DNA of 64,000 nucleotides from Polynucleobacter asymbioticus (GTDB lineage Bacteria; Pseudomonadota; Gammaproteobacteria; Burkholderiales; Burkholderiaceae): contig NZ_CP061297.1 of assembly GCF_018687575.1 (NCBI RefSeq), positions 1,618,821-1,682,820 on the forward strand, written 5' to 3'. Made by a program: the position numbers and the translations under genes. Shown piece by piece: positions 18,861 through 28,592 of the stretch. The notes beneath the pieces are model-generated. The model saw only the letters and a program-made list of their open reading frames with translations, was not told the DNA's origin and ran no database searches. Numbering within the stretch: the first letter of the stretch is position 1; every line of letters begins with the position of its first letter.

Positions 18861-20283
18861 CTGCGTTAATGATCTTTACCGTAGCGGTGTCGCGTAGTTC
18901 ACGTAGCCAATCTTGATAAGCCTGCTCAAACTTACGCTCACGAATTGCTGCACGAGCAAATTGACGCTGCTTCTCAAGAGTTAACTGCGCCTCACGACGC
19001 TCAAGCACCTGAATCAAATGCCAACCAAACTCCGTCTTTACTGGATTACTCACTTCACCAATTTGCAAGCGGTTCATTGCTTGATCAAATTCGGGAACTA
19101 AATCACCAGGACCCATCCAACCGAGATTACCGCCGTTAGCTGCAGATCCATCTTCGGAATACTTTTTAGCTAACTCACCAAAATCAGCAGTCTTTGCACG
19201 AACCTGATCACGATAACCAGCGAGGCGTCTTTCAGCATCTTGATCGGTTAAGCCAGCGCGACTACGCAATAAAATATGGCGAGACAAAGTCTGCGTCACC
19301 ATAATGTTTTGTGGGGTAGTCGCACCCTCTTGAGGTGCAGTCTGCTGTGGCTCAGGAGCACCGGCAACTAGCGCACGACGATCGAGAACTTTCAGAACGT
19401 GGTAACCAGCGGGGCTCTTAACGACTGCATTAGCAAGCTGTCCGCTACCGGTATTTCTCACAGCCTCATAGAACAGTTGCGGCAACCGATCTGGAGTACG
19501 GTAACCCAAATCCTGAAACTTGATTTTTGGATTATCTTTCGCGGCCATTGCACCCAATTGCAAGAAATCAACATCGCCGCGCGCTTCGCGCAGGAGAGAC
19601 TCTGCCCTCTTCTTCGCCTCAGCTTGAGCGCCAGCACCAGCACTTGCGTCAGCGGGGATAAAAATCTGTGCGACATCAATTTCTTCAGGCTCACCTTTTG
19701 CAGCCGGAGTTGAGCGTGCTGGTCTTCCTCCGCTAGCTACTTCACGATTGCGATCAGAAATAAAGTTATCCACTTCTGCATCAGAAATCTTAATCTTGCC
19801 CTCTACCTCACGTTCACGATAGCGACTAATAATCACATCATCACGCAACATTTGGCGATAGCGATCATAGGTGCTGCCTGTAGCAGCAATTTTTACCTTC
19901 AACTCAGCAATGGTTAATTTATTCTTGACTGCAATATCACCAATAATCTTGTCGAGCTCTTTATTACTGACCGCAACACCTTCTTGCTCAGCATTTTGCA
20001 ACTGGATCTTTTCGACAATCAGACGCTCAAGTACAGTCTTACGTAAAGTCGCCGCATCAGGAAGTTTGCCTCCCTGCTTTTGTAGAGCTGCGATGCGATC
20101 GTCAATCTCTTTACGTGTCACGTAGCCGGTATTCACAACTGCTGCAACACCATCAATATTTCGAATTTTGCTATCAGCTGAATTCTTTGAGCTATCTTGT
20201 GCAAATGCGATGTGAGGCAAGAAAACAGCTCCAGCCAAAAGCATCGCTGCAAGAGCTTGAATAAATCGATTCCTACGCATCAT
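18835..20283 (-). CDS. surA: periplasmic chaperone/peptidyl-prolyl isomerase SurA
   Basis: A 482-residue protein with a signal peptide (cleavage after HIAFA near residue 28), an N-terminal SurA chaperone domain (about 40-190) and two parvulin domains (about 200-305 and 330-430; the second with GGNLGWMGPGDLVPEFDQA). It escorts outer-membrane proteins, including LptD, to the BAM complex. The region between N-domain and first parvulin is longer than in E. coli (428 residues) and Ala/Gly/Pro-rich. Four-base overlap with lptD upstream. Confidence 0.95.
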   Translation of the reverse strand: MMRRNRFIQALAAMLLAGAVFLPHIAFAQDSSKNSADSKIRNIDGVAAVVNTGYVTRKEIDDRIAALQKQGGKLPDAATLRKTVLERLIVEKIQLQNAEQEGVAVSNKELDKIIGDIAVKNKLTIAELKVKIAATGSTYDRYRQMLRDDVIISRYREREVEGKIKISDAEVDNFISDRNREVASGGRPARSTPAAKGEPEEIDVAQIFIPADASAGAGAQAEAKKRAESLLREARGDVDFLQLGAMAAKDNPKIKFQDLGYRTPDRLPQLFYEAVRNTGSGQLANAVVKSPAGYHVLKVLDRRALVAGAPEPQQTAPQEGATTPQNIMVTQTLSRHILLRSRAGLTDQDAERRLAGYRDQVRAKTADFGELAKKYSEDGSAANGGNLGWMGPGDLVPEFDQAMNRLQIGEVSNPVKTEFGWHLIQVLERREAQLTLEKQRQFARAAIRERKFEQAYQDWLRELRDTATVKIINADDPAASPR

Positions 20284-22814
20284 TGATAGTTCTCATATAT
20301 TGAAGGTGGTATAGGCTTGGAAGTAGGCATATATCCGGGAACATTAAGTCTCATGATATCAACTGGATTGCTGCCAGCGCTACCAAAGCCCCTAAATTCT
20401 ATTTGGAATAAAACCTGGGTAGTAGTTATTTGTGAGGTATTCAGCATCTGTGAGTAGGCCCCACGCAAAGTCCAGCAGTCACGCATCCACTCTAAACCCA
20501 CTAAAGTGTTGAGCGTTTTAGTCGTTAATGCGTCATAACCCCAGCGGCCTAACACCGATACCTCGCGCGTCAGAGGCCATTGCCCTGAAATATTGTATTG
20601 ATCAGTCGTGGTCTGAGCCAGAGTCCCTGGCGTATTGTTCTGAAGTGAGGCCTGGGTGGGTGGCGACCATACGTTTCTATAGCCAAAATTCAAATTCCTT
20701 CCAGGGGTGGGACGCCAGCTTCCACCAACCGTAGTCTGAACAAATCTATTTAATTGAGTGTTGTACTGACCAAACATATCCGCACTAAAGTTGCCTAGCA
20801 AGCGAATCGAGGCTGAACCTAAGGTATCTGAATAAGTTGTAGGGTTGGCAATATTTCCATTAAGGCCAACTTTCTGTCCCGTAAAGGCTTGGCGTTGTGC
20901 AAGGGTGACGTTTGCGCGTTCTGCACCGGTATTAGCCTCAATCATACGGCTAGTTAAACCACCAGTTAGCTTGTTGTTATCTGCAATACGGTCATTACCA
21001 ATAAAAGTATTTTCACTAAAAATTTGAGTCACACCAAAACCAGTATCTGCCGTATCAAACAAAGGGGTTTGGGCTTGACTCTGATATGGGGTGTAAACAT
21101 AAAACGCCCTTGGTTCCATTGTGAGCAACATATCTCGCCCAAAGAAGCCTTTTAATTCTGCAGCATCTCTTTCAAATGCCAAACCTGAATCAAGGCTGAA
21201 TGTGGGTATCGTAAAACCTTGCGCAGCTGGTGCCCCTACAGGGTTGTATGGGGTTGCGTTATAGGTGTTCGACTGAAAGCTCACCTTAGGAGTGATGTAA
21301 TACCCAGGCGTAATCTGAGGGAGCGCCATTGCACCTTTAATAACAGTTCGGTCTGCCTGACTAAATGCGCCTGGGGCAGTGGCCTGCAGGTTTCCGCCAA
21401 TGTTGTAAGCAAATCGAGTGTAATCGGTTGAAAACGTCGTTACTGGGCCTGATGGCAAGGTAATGTATTTGCCACTGACGTCTGCCACCGCTGGGGTTAA
21501 GCGGTTGTTATAGGTCGCAGTAATATTCGGCAAAATATTGTATGGGGACTGTACGGTCACTGTTGGGTCTGGCTGTAAGGTCTGGAACGTCATCGCTCTT
21601 GCAGCAACAGTCCAGTTACTCAAGCTTCCGGTCAAGTTCTTGGTGGTGCCCACTTCTTGGCGAAACTGGTTGGTTACTGCGCCAGCCATACTTTGTGAAA
21701 AATCTGTCGGGTATAAATTATCTGAGACTCGAGCCACATTGGCATATCCAGTCCAGGCGCCAGCAATCGGGATGCCGCCCATGCCCAATAAATCACCGCT
21801 AAAATTTTGCCTCTGCTGCCAGTCGTAGCGCCAACGATCAGTACCAGTCTTTCGGTCATAAGGGAGGTAATCGCCCATTAAGTTACCAGCGTACTGTTTA
21901 TCTAAAAACTGATACTTGGCACCTAACTGCACTCCACGCTGACCCATTACTCGAGGCAATAAAAGCAAGTCACGATTAGGTGCAATATTGACGTAGTAAG
22001 GCTGCGTTACATCAATACCATTATTGGAGTTGTAGCCAGCTACTGGTGCCAGAATTCCAGAACGACGTTGATTGGATGTTGGTGCAGTGAAGTAAGGTAC
22101 GTAAGCAATAGGTACATCAAAGAATCGCATGACACCGTTCGTGCCAACCATTTCTTTTTGTTCGTTATCAATCTCTAGCGTACTAGCCGTGAAATACCAA
22201 TCTAAATTTTCTGGGGTGCAAGTGGTGTAAGTGGCTTTATCAAACACAAACACATCAGAAGTTTCGATCGTTAACTTCTTTGCTGTACCGCTGGCTCGGT
22301 TATCGCGCAGTTCGTAAGTCGGGGATTCCATTTCCCCTTCACGCGCATCTACTCTAAGGCGTGCTTTTGGCCCTTTGAATAATGCATTGCCTTTTGAAAA
22401 TTCAGTATTGCCAGATAAGTTTGCAACGTCAGAATCGGGGTCGTATTTAATTTCATCCGCTTTAATCACTGCGCCATTTCGACGAATTTGTGCACGCCCT
22501 TTTAAGCGCATTTCGCGATCGACGATTCCATCTATCGAATCACTAGAGGTAAAAGTTAAAGCTTGTCCATCATTAATAGGTTTACCAACCCGTAATTGAT
22601 CATCCAACTTTAAGACGGTGACATCGCCACGATCAGGAATTAAAACGGAGTTGGCGGAGCTACCCAACGACTGCGCCGATGGGGGCAAAGGTGCGGGTGC
22701 CTGAGCCATACTTGAGAGGGCAAATTGCGGCAATGTAACCCCCATCATTACGCGCAGGGAGACAGATAAAAAAAGAGGGGCGCAAAGGCCGGCGCGACGG
22801 CGATAATGACTCAT
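20280..22814 (-). CDS. lptD: LPS-assembly protein LptD
   Basis: An 844-residue outer-membrane protein: signal peptide, an N-terminal OstA/jelly-roll domain (about residues 60-220) and a C-terminal barrel (about 230-830). With LptE it inserts lipopolysaccharide into the outer leaflet. Outside the signal region only two cysteines are seen, near residue 199 (TTCTPENLDW) and near 779 (MRDCWTLRG), so only one interdomain disulfide is possible where E. coli has two. It heads lptD-surA-pdxA-rsmA and is divergent from amgK-murU, an arrangement also known from Pseudomonas. Confidence 0.95.
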   Translation of the reverse strand: MSHYRRRAGLCAPLFLSVSLRVMMGVTLPQFALSSMAQAPAPLPPSAQSLGSSANSVLIPDRGDVTVLKLDDQLRVGKPINDGQALTFTSSDSIDGIVDREMRLKGRAQIRRNGAVIKADEIKYDPDSDVANLSGNTEFSKGNALFKGPKARLRVDAREGEMESPTYELRDNRASGTAKKLTIETSDVFVFDKATYTTCTPENLDWYFTASTLEIDNEQKEMVGTNGVMRFFDVPIAYVPYFTAPTSNQRRSGILAPVAGYNSNNGIDVTQPYYVNIAPNRDLLLLPRVMGQRGVQLGAKYQFLDKQYAGNLMGDYLPYDRKTGTDRWRYDWQQRQNFSGDLLGMGGIPIAGAWTGYANVARVSDNLYPTDFSQSMAGAVTNQFRQEVGTTKNLTGSLSNWTVAARAMTFQTLQPDPTVTVQSPYNILPNITATYNNRLTPAVADVSGKYITLPSGPVTTFSTDYTRFAYNIGGNLQATAPGAFSQADRTVIKGAMALPQITPGYYITPKVSFQSNTYNATPYNPVGAPAAQGFTIPTFSLDSGLAFERDAAELKGFFGRDMLLTMEPRAFYVYTPYQSQAQTPLFDTADTGFGVTQIFSENTFIGNDRIADNNKLTGGLTSRMIEANTGAERANVTLAQRQAFTGQKVGLNGNIANPTTYSDTLGSASIRLLGNFSADMFGQYNTQLNRFVQTTVGGSWRPTPGRNLNFGYRNVWSPPTQASLQNNTPGTLAQTTTDQYNISGQWPLTREVSVLGRWGYDALTTKTLNTLVGLEWMRDCWTLRGAYSQMLNTSQITTTQVLFQIEFRGFGSAGSNPVDIMRLNVPGYMPTSKPIPPSIYENYQ

Positions 22815-22847
22815 AGATCCAGACCCGCCTTATTATACGAATCGACC

Positions 22848-23849
22848 ATGACTGACTCTCGCTTAGACTCCCTCCTTAGCTGGCTAAAAGGCCTTGAACC
22901 TAGCTGGCAATTAGATCTATCCACTTTAGCCCCTGCCTCGGCTGATGCCAGCTTTCGGCGGTATTTCCGGATTGGGTCCAAAAACCCGGATTTTCCGACT
23001 TTAATCGTGATGGATGCCCCACCCCAACATGAGCCCTTAGATGCCTTCATTAAGGTCGATTTATTGCTCGAAAATGCCGGCCTAAATGTCCCGAAAATTT
23101 TAGAAAAAAATGTAGCAGATGGCTATCTTTTACTCAATGATTTGGGCACCAAAACCTATCTTGCGGAACTCAATTCTGAGAGCGCTGATCACCTCTATCA
23201 AGATGCAACCCATGCTTTGGTACAAATGCAATTAGCAAGCAAACCAGATGCATTACCAAACTATGATGAAGCGCTATTACAACGTGAATTGGATTTATTT
23301 CCAGAGTGGTACCTGCATAAACATTTGCATATCGAATTAAGCGAAGTTCAGATTTCTCAAATCAAGCAAGCTTTTGAACTCATCATTCAAAATAATCTTG
23401 CGCAAGCAAAAGTCTATGTACATCGCGATTACCACTCACGCAATTTGATGGTGACCGATAGAAATAATCCTGGTGTGATCGATTTTCAAGACGCGGTCTT
23501 TGGCCCCATCACTTACGACGCAGCCTCACTTTGGCGTGATGCTTACATTGCGTGGCCAGAAGAGCGCGTGATTGATTGGGTAATTAAATTTTGGGAGGCT
23601 GGCCGCAAAGCAGGATTACCAATGCCCGATGATTTTGGTCAGTTCTATCGTGACTTTGAATGGATGGGTTTACAGCGGCATCTTAAAGTTTTAGGTATTT
23701 TTGCAAGGCTGTTTCATCGCGATGGTAAAGATGGCTATCTCAAAGATATCCCATTGGTGCTGGAGTATGCGATTGCCACTGCCAATCGTTATATTGAATT
23801 AAAGCCCTTGGCACGTATTTTGGAATCGACACGCCCTACTAAGGAATAA
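22848..23849 (+). CDS. amgK: N-acetylmuramate/N-acetylglucosamine kinase AmgK (phosphotransferase family)
   Basis: A 333-residue APH-fold kinase. The catalytic loop HRDYHSRN and the metal-binding VIDFQDA motif are intact. In Pseudomonas, AmgK phosphorylates MurNAc at C1 for cell-wall recycling and is encoded with MurU next to lptD. The same neighbours occur here, which supports the call over a generic aminoglycoside phosphotransferase. I start at MTDSRLDSLL; the longer start at 22806 would overlap lptD's start and has no supporting signal. Confidence 0.88.
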   Translation: MTDSRLDSLLSWLKGLEPSWQLDLSTLAPASADASFRRYFRIGSKNPDFPTLIVMDAPPQHEPLDAFIKVDLLLENAGLNVPKILEKNVADGYLLLNDLGTKTYLAELNSESADHLYQDATHALVQMQLASKPDALPNYDEALLQRELDLFPEWYLHKHLHIELSEVQISQIKQAFELIIQNNLAQAKVYVHRDYHSRNLMVTDRNNPGVIDFQDAVFGPITYDAASLWRDAYIAWPEERVIDWVIKFWEAGRKAGLPMPDDFGQFYRDFEWMGLQRHLKVLGIFARLFHRDGKDGYLKDIPLVLEYAIATANRYIELKPLARILESTRPTKE

Positions 23850-23861
23850 CAGCAAACCGTC

Positions 23862-24578
23862 ATGAATCAGCGCAATCTCATTCCGTGCTTTTTACTGGCC
23901 GCTGGTCGAGGCGAGCGCATGCGTCCACTAACGGATGAATTGCCCAAGCCACTCCTCACCATCAAAAACAAATCCTTACTTGCCTGGCATTTAGAGGCAC
24001 TTAGTGCAGCAGGCATTGAAAATGTGGTGATTAATCATGCTTGGCTTGGCCATAAGATTGAGAAAGCTTTAGGCAATGGCAGCCAATTCGAGCTCAACAT
24101 CACCTACTCTCCAGAAACTAGCGCCCTAGAAACTGCAGGCGGTATTCGCAAGGCGCTCCCCTTGCTAAACCCCAGCGATTATTTCTTAGTGATGAATGGG
24201 GATGTTTTTAGCCCAAGCCTGCCAATTCCTGAGCTTTTAGAGCAGGTTATTCGTTTTCGCAATATGCCAAACAAGCCTTTGGCACACCTTTTGATGGTTC
24301 CCAATCCGGTTCAGCACCCTGAGGGGGACTTTTACCTGAAGGGCTCCCAAGTAGCTGCTGAGCCTTTGGGTGAAGCTGAAAAGCTCACTTTTTCCGGAAT
24401 TGGGCTGTATCACCGAGACCTCTTCAAAGATATAGAGTTGGATGTACCCACTAAGCTAGCCCCACTCCTCCGAGAGGCCATGACTGAAAATAGAGTGTCC
24501 GGTGAAAAATATACTGGACCGTGGCACGATGTAGGTACGCCCCAACGATTACAAGAACTCAATGCAGCAAATGAATAA
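23862..24578 (+). CDS. murU: N-acetylmuramate alpha-1-phosphate uridylyltransferase MurU
   Basis: A 238-residue sugar-nucleotide transferase. The signature LAAGRGERMRPLTDELPKPL is near residues 11-30, NGDVF gives the metal-binding aspartate, and GPWHDVGTPQRL is near the end. MurU turns MurNAc-1-phosphate into UDP-MurNAc, bypassing de novo synthesis and the fosfomycin target MurA. It follows amgK by 12 bases, as in Pseudomonas. Its end overlaps the start of pepP. Confidence 0.88.
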   Translation: MNQRNLIPCFLLAAGRGERMRPLTDELPKPLLTIKNKSLLAWHLEALSAAGIENVVINHAWLGHKIEKALGNGSQFELNITYSPETSALETAGGIRKALPLLNPSDYFLVMNGDVFSPSLPIPELLEQVIRFRNMPNKPLAHLLMVPNPVQHPEGDFYLKGSQVAAEPLGEAEKLTFSGIGLYHRDLFKDIELDVPTKLAPLLREAMTENRVSGEKYTGPWHDVGTPQRLQELNAANE

Positions 24579-25941
24579 TTCCCGCATTTACCAACAACGC
24601 CGAGTCGAACTAGCAAAACTGATCTGCGCTAAAACTGGTGGTGGCATTGCCATCATTACTACAGCGCCTGAAACTGCGCGCAATCGAGATAGCGAATTTC
24701 CTTATCGTCATGATAGTGATTTTTTCTACCTCACTGGTTTTGAAGAGCCGGGCGCAACCCTCGTATTAAAGATGACTGGGTCGGCATCACAAACCCAACT
24801 CGAATCACATCTTTTTTGCAGACCTAAAGATGCAGAGCGTGAGATTTGGGATGGCATTCGTTTGGGGCCAGACGCAGCACCTACAACCTTAGGGGTGGAA
24901 TACGCCCATAGCAATCATGAGTTAGATAAAAAACTGGGTGAGTTATTGGCAGATCAAGATGCTGTCTACATTCGCCTCTCAGAAAGTGCTGAGACCGATC
25001 GCCGTTTACGCCATTGGATGAAGCAGGTGCGAGCGCAAGCACGTGCTGGAGTTAATCCCCCTTCAGAATTCCATGATGTAGAAAGTTTGATTCATGAAAT
25101 GCGTCTTTTCAAAGATGCACATGAAATCGACATCATGCGTCGTGCAGCCCAAATTTCTGCGCGTGCCCACATTCGTGCAATGCAAGCCTGCAAACCTGGT
25201 ATGCGTGAATATCATCTCGAAGCTGAACTTCTGCATGAGTTCCGCTATAGCGGTGCACAAAGCGTTGCATACAACAGCATTGTTGCTGGTGGAGCGAACT
25301 CCTGCATTCTGCATTACCGCGCTGGTAATACTGAACTGAGTAGTGGCGAACTCTGCTTGATCGATGCAGGTTGCGAGCTTGATGGCTACGCATCGGATAT
25401 CACCCGCACTTTTCCGGTCAATGGGAAGTTTTCAGGGGCACAACGCGCCCTCTATGACATCACGCTAGCTGCGCAAGAGGCGGCTATTGCAGCAACTAAG
25501 CCTGGCAACACATTTATGCAACCACATGAAGCCGCACTCAAAGTTCTGACCCAAGGATTGCTTGATGAAAAACTTCTCAAGCTGTCGGAATTGGGCTCGC
25601 TAGATAACGCGATTGAAACTGGCGCCTATCGTCGTTTCTATATGCACCGTACCTCACATTGGTTGGGTATGGACGTGCATGATGTTGGCTCATATCGCGA
25701 ACCACTAAGCACAGCAACAGACTCTTCAGAAAAACCATGGCGCCTTCTCAAGCCTGGCATGGTCCTTACTATTGAACCAGGCCTATACGTTCGTCCAGCA
25801 GATGATGTAGATGAGCGCTTCTGGAATATCGGCATCCGCATTGAGGATGATGCTGTGGTAAATGATTCAGGATGTGAATTAATCTCTCGCGGCGTACCAG
25901 TCAAAGCCGATGAAATCGAAGCACTGATGAAGAATAATTAA
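24562..25941 (+). CDS. pepP: Xaa-Pro aminopeptidase
   Basis: A 459-residue M24B peptidase with an N-terminal creatinase-like domain and a C-terminal pita-bread domain. Metal ligands appear in DAGCELDGYASDITRTFP (two Asp), THE-type SHWLGMDVHD (His), TIEPGLYV (Glu) and IRIEDD (Glu). It removes N-terminal residues preceding proline. The start is uncertain: ATG at 24562 or 24571, both inside the murU end and neither with a strong ribosome site. pepP next to ubiH is a conserved proteobacterial pairing. Confidence 0.94.
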   Translation: MQQMNNSRIYQQRRVELAKLICAKTGGGIAIITTAPETARNRDSEFPYRHDSDFFYLTGFEEPGATLVLKMTGSASQTQLESHLFCRPKDAEREIWDGIRLGPDAAPTTLGVEYAHSNHELDKKLGELLADQDAVYIRLSESAETDRRLRHWMKQVRAQARAGVNPPSEFHDVESLIHEMRLFKDAHEIDIMRRAAQISARAHIRAMQACKPGMREYHLEAELLHEFRYSGAQSVAYNSIVAGGANSCILHYRAGNTELSSGELCLIDAGCELDGYASDITRTFPVNGKFSGAQRALYDITLAAQEAAIAATKPGNTFMQPHEAALKVLTQGLLDEKLLKLSELGSLDNAIETGAYRRFYMHRTSHWLGMDVHDVGSYREPLSTATDSSEKPWRLLKPGMVLTIEPGLYVRPADDVDERFWNIGIRIEDDAVVNDSGCELISRGVPVKADEIEALMKNN

Positions 25942-25951
25942 ATTGCCAAGC

Positions 25952-27109
25952 ATGTCAGCAACAAAATTTGATATGGTGATTCAGGGTGGCGGGCCCGTTG
26001 GCTTGGCCTGTGCAGCATGGTGCTTGCAAAAATTTCCTCAAGCAAAAATTGTCTTACTCGATCGCAACCCCGCTGATGACGCTGATTTAGCTGCTGCGGA
26101 TAGTCGAGGGATTGCCTTATCGCATGGCAGCAAGCTATTGCTCGATACTATTAATGCGTGGCCCACTGAATGTGCTGACATTCATCGAGTACATGTGTCA
26201 CAAGCAGGTCGTTTTGGTCGCGCCCTCATGACTCGGGAAGAGCTTGGGCAGGATGCCTTAGGTCACATCGTTCGTTATCGCGATATTCACCTGACATTGC
26301 GTAAAGCTTTAAGAGCTATTCAGACAAAAAGTTCGAATTTTATTTGGGAGCATATTGATGGGCAGGCAGACACATCAAATATTCAAGCCCAATGTGTAGT
26401 TCATGCTGAAGGGGGTTTATTTAAAACTCAGGATTGGGTTGAGTCTGGTCGAGACTATGAGCAATCCGCTTTGGTTGGCTTAGTTGAGGTTGAGAATGCA
26501 GCACCTCATCAAGCATGGGAGCGTTTTACTTCTGAAGGGCCTTTGGCAGTTTTGCCAAGTCACTATGGCCCCAACATCCTGAATCTAGTTTGGTGTGGAA
26601 CCCCAAGTTCTTCACAAGCACGTCTCGCTTTAAGTGATGCTGAATTTCTGAAAAGTCTGCAAGACGAGTTTGGTTCTCGTATTGGTCAGTTTCTCAAAAT
26701 CCAAGATCGTCGCCTTTATGAGTTAGGACTCAATTACCGCAAAGAAATTACTCAGGGAAATGAGGTTTGGATTGGCAATGCTGCTCAGACTTTGCACCCC
26801 GTTGCAGGACAGGGTCTAAACCTTGGATTGAGGGATGCCTATCTTTTAGCTGAAAAACTCAGCGCCCTCTTTTCCAAGCCTGATGATCAAAAAACACCTC
26901 TCGCTATTGAAAATACCCTGCAGGACTACGCTCAAAGTCGCAAGCTAGATCGCTCTGCCACAATTGGCTTAACTGACTTTATGGCCAGAATCTTCACTTC
27001 CAACCTACTACCCATCGTGATTGGTCGTGGATTGGCTTTATCGGCTCTCCAATGGCTCCCGCCTATCAAAACAGCCTTAGCTCGCCAGATGATGTTTGGC
27101 AGGCGCTAA
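25952..27109 (+). CDS. ubiH: UbiH-type FAD-dependent ubiquinone-biosynthesis hydroxylase
   Basis: A 385-residue flavoprotein monooxygenase: N-terminal dinucleotide fold IQGGGPVGLACA and the second FAD motif GNAAQTLHPVAGQGLNLG. The GNAAQ form is that of E. coli UbiH rather than the GDAAH of UbiI or UbiF. It should hydroxylate the ring of a ubiquinone precursor at the membrane face. The position after pepP matches E. coli pepP-ubiH. The start at MSATKFD is preferred to the upstream TTG at 25943. Ring-position specificity varies in this family. Confidence 0.87.
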   Translation: MSATKFDMVIQGGGPVGLACAAWCLQKFPQAKIVLLDRNPADDADLAAADSRGIALSHGSKLLLDTINAWPTECADIHRVHVSQAGRFGRALMTREELGQDALGHIVRYRDIHLTLRKALRAIQTKSSNFIWEHIDGQADTSNIQAQCVVHAEGGLFKTQDWVESGRDYEQSALVGLVEVENAAPHQAWERFTSEGPLAVLPSHYGPNILNLVWCGTPSSSQARLALSDAEFLKSLQDEFGSRIGQFLKIQDRRLYELGLNYRKEITQGNEVWIGNAAQTLHPVAGQGLNLGLRDAYLLAEKLSALFSKPDDQKTPLAIENTLQDYAQSRKLDRSATIGLTDFMARIFTSNLLPIVIGRGLALSALQWLPPIKTALARQMMFGRR

Positions 27110-27163
27110 GAGGCTGAAATAGCCTCCCAAATCCAAGTATTCCCCGTTTGATCTAAATTAGTG

Positions 27164-27188
27164 AATCTGCCTATTTTTTAGGCAGATT
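27164..27188. repeat. 10-bp inverted repeat with a T5 loop upstream of dusB
   Basis: AATCTGCCTA and TAGGCAGATT form a perfect ten-pair stem around TTTTT. It lies 55 bases after the ubiH stop and 70 bases before dusB. There is no T-run after the stem, so it is not a standard terminator. It could be an operator, a leader hairpin or a weak transcript end. Confidence 0.55.
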
Positions 27189-27258
27189 TAGGCCGACTTG
27201 TGCTAAAGTGACACCCTTCCCCAGCACTAGAAGCCCTCCAGAAATCAGCCCGCAACCC

Positions 27259-28275
27259 ATGAAGATTGGCCCACACCTTCTCGCAAATAGATTATTTGTC
27301 GCCCCAATGGCTGGGGTAACGGATCGTCCATTTCGTCAGCTTTGCAAAAAGCTTGGAGCCGGCTATGCCGTATCTGAAATGATCGCTTCCAATGCTTTGC
27401 TATGGAAGAGCGAGAAAACCCAGCGTCGCGCCAATCACCAAGGCGAATTTAAGCCGATTGCAGTCCAGATTGCTGGCGCCGATCCGCAGATGATGGCCGC
27501 AGCTGCCAAGCTCAACGTCGATCATGGCGCCCAGATCATTGATATCAATATGGGTTGCCCAGCCAAAAAGGTATGCAATGTTGCAGCTGGTTCCGCGCTA
27601 TTGAGAGACGAGCCTTTAGTACAGCAAATTTTGGAAGCCGTAGTTCAGGCTGTGGGCGTAGGTCCCGATGCAGTTCCTGTGACCTTAAAAATTAGGACAG
27701 GCTGGGATCGCGAACATAAAAATGCAATAGACATTGCACGTCTCGCTGAGAAATCTGGCATCTCCATGTTGACCGTTCACGGCCGCACGAGAGCTGACCT
27801 GTATCACGGTGAAGCGGAGTACGAAACCATTACCGCAGTAAAAAATAGTATTGCCATTCCAGTAGTTGCTAACGGTGACATCACCACTCCAGAAAAAGCA
27901 GAATTTGTTTTAAAAGAAACTGGTGCCGATGCCATCATGATTGGCCGTGCTGCTCAAGGACGTCCCTGGATTTTTCGTGAGATCAATCACTTTTTAGAAA
28001 CGGGCGGCAAATTACCAACACCGCAGATTAATGAGATTCAAGAGATCATGAATGCACATTTGATTGATCACTATGAGTTCTATGGGGAGTATGTCGGCTT
28101 GCGCACAGCGCGTAAGCATATCGGTTGGTATTGCAAGGGCCTACGTGACTCACATGCATTTCGCCAAAGAATGAATACCGCCGATGATTGCAAAACCCAA
28201 TTACAAATGGTGAATGATTTTTTCAATGAAATGAAATCCCATTCTGATCGTTTGTTATTTTTAGAAGCAGTCTAA
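27259..28275 (+). CDS. dusB: tRNA-dihydrouridine synthase DusB
   Basis: A 338-residue FMN-dependent TIM-barrel reductase: APMAGVTDRPFR, the catalytic cysteine in NMGCPAKKVC, substrate loop HGRTRADLYHGEAEYE and IGRAAQGRPW. It reduces uridine at position 17 of tRNA in E. coli DusB. I start at MKIGPHLLANRLF; a GTG at 27208 would add a proline/serine-rich extension without family precedent. dusB-fis is a conserved proteobacterial operon and is kept here. Confidence 0.95.
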   Translation: MKIGPHLLANRLFVAPMAGVTDRPFRQLCKKLGAGYAVSEMIASNALLWKSEKTQRRANHQGEFKPIAVQIAGADPQMMAAAAKLNVDHGAQIIDINMGCPAKKVCNVAAGSALLRDEPLVQQILEAVVQAVGVGPDAVPVTLKIRTGWDREHKNAIDIARLAEKSGISMLTVHGRTRADLYHGEAEYETITAVKNSIAIPVVANGDITTPEKAEFVLKETGADAIMIGRAAQGRPWIFREINHFLETGGKLPTPQINEIQEIMNAHLIDHYEFYGEYVGLRTARKHIGWYCKGLRDSHAFRQRMNTADDCKTQLQMVNDFFNEMKSHSDRLLFLEAV

Positions 28276-28304
28276 ATTTAGTTTTCTAGTTATTTAATTT
28301 ACCC

Positions 28305-28544
28305 ATGACCAATAAGCACCCCATCACCGAATGTATTGAGACCCAACTCCAAGGTTATTTGAATGATCTCAAAGGAACACCCCCGTCTGACTTGTACCAA
28401 ATGGTTCTCGCAGTCGTTGAGAAGCCCATGCTTGAATTAGTAATGCAACATGCAAAGCAGAATCAATCTTTGGCAGCGCAATATCTCGGCATCAACCGTA
28501 ATACCTTGCACAAGAAACTGGTTGAACACCAGCTTTTGAAGTAA
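28305..28544 (+). CDS. fis: Fis family DNA-binding protein
   Basis: A 79-residue protein with the Fis C-terminal helix-turn-helix: LVMQHAKQNQSLAAQYLGIN followed by RNTLHKKL. Enterobacterial Fis has 98 residues; the shorter form is usual in betaproteobacteria. It is likely a nucleoid-associated regulator of stable RNA and other promoters. It lies 29 bases after dusB, as in E. coli. Confidence 0.92.
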   Translation: MTNKHPITECIETQLQGYLNDLKGTPPSDLYQMVLAVVEKPMLELVMQHAKQNQSLAAQYLGINRNTLHKKLVEHQLLK

Positions 28545-28592
28545 GTAGATCCCATTCGCAAATTCTTGATTAATTACACCTTCTGAAAAAAT

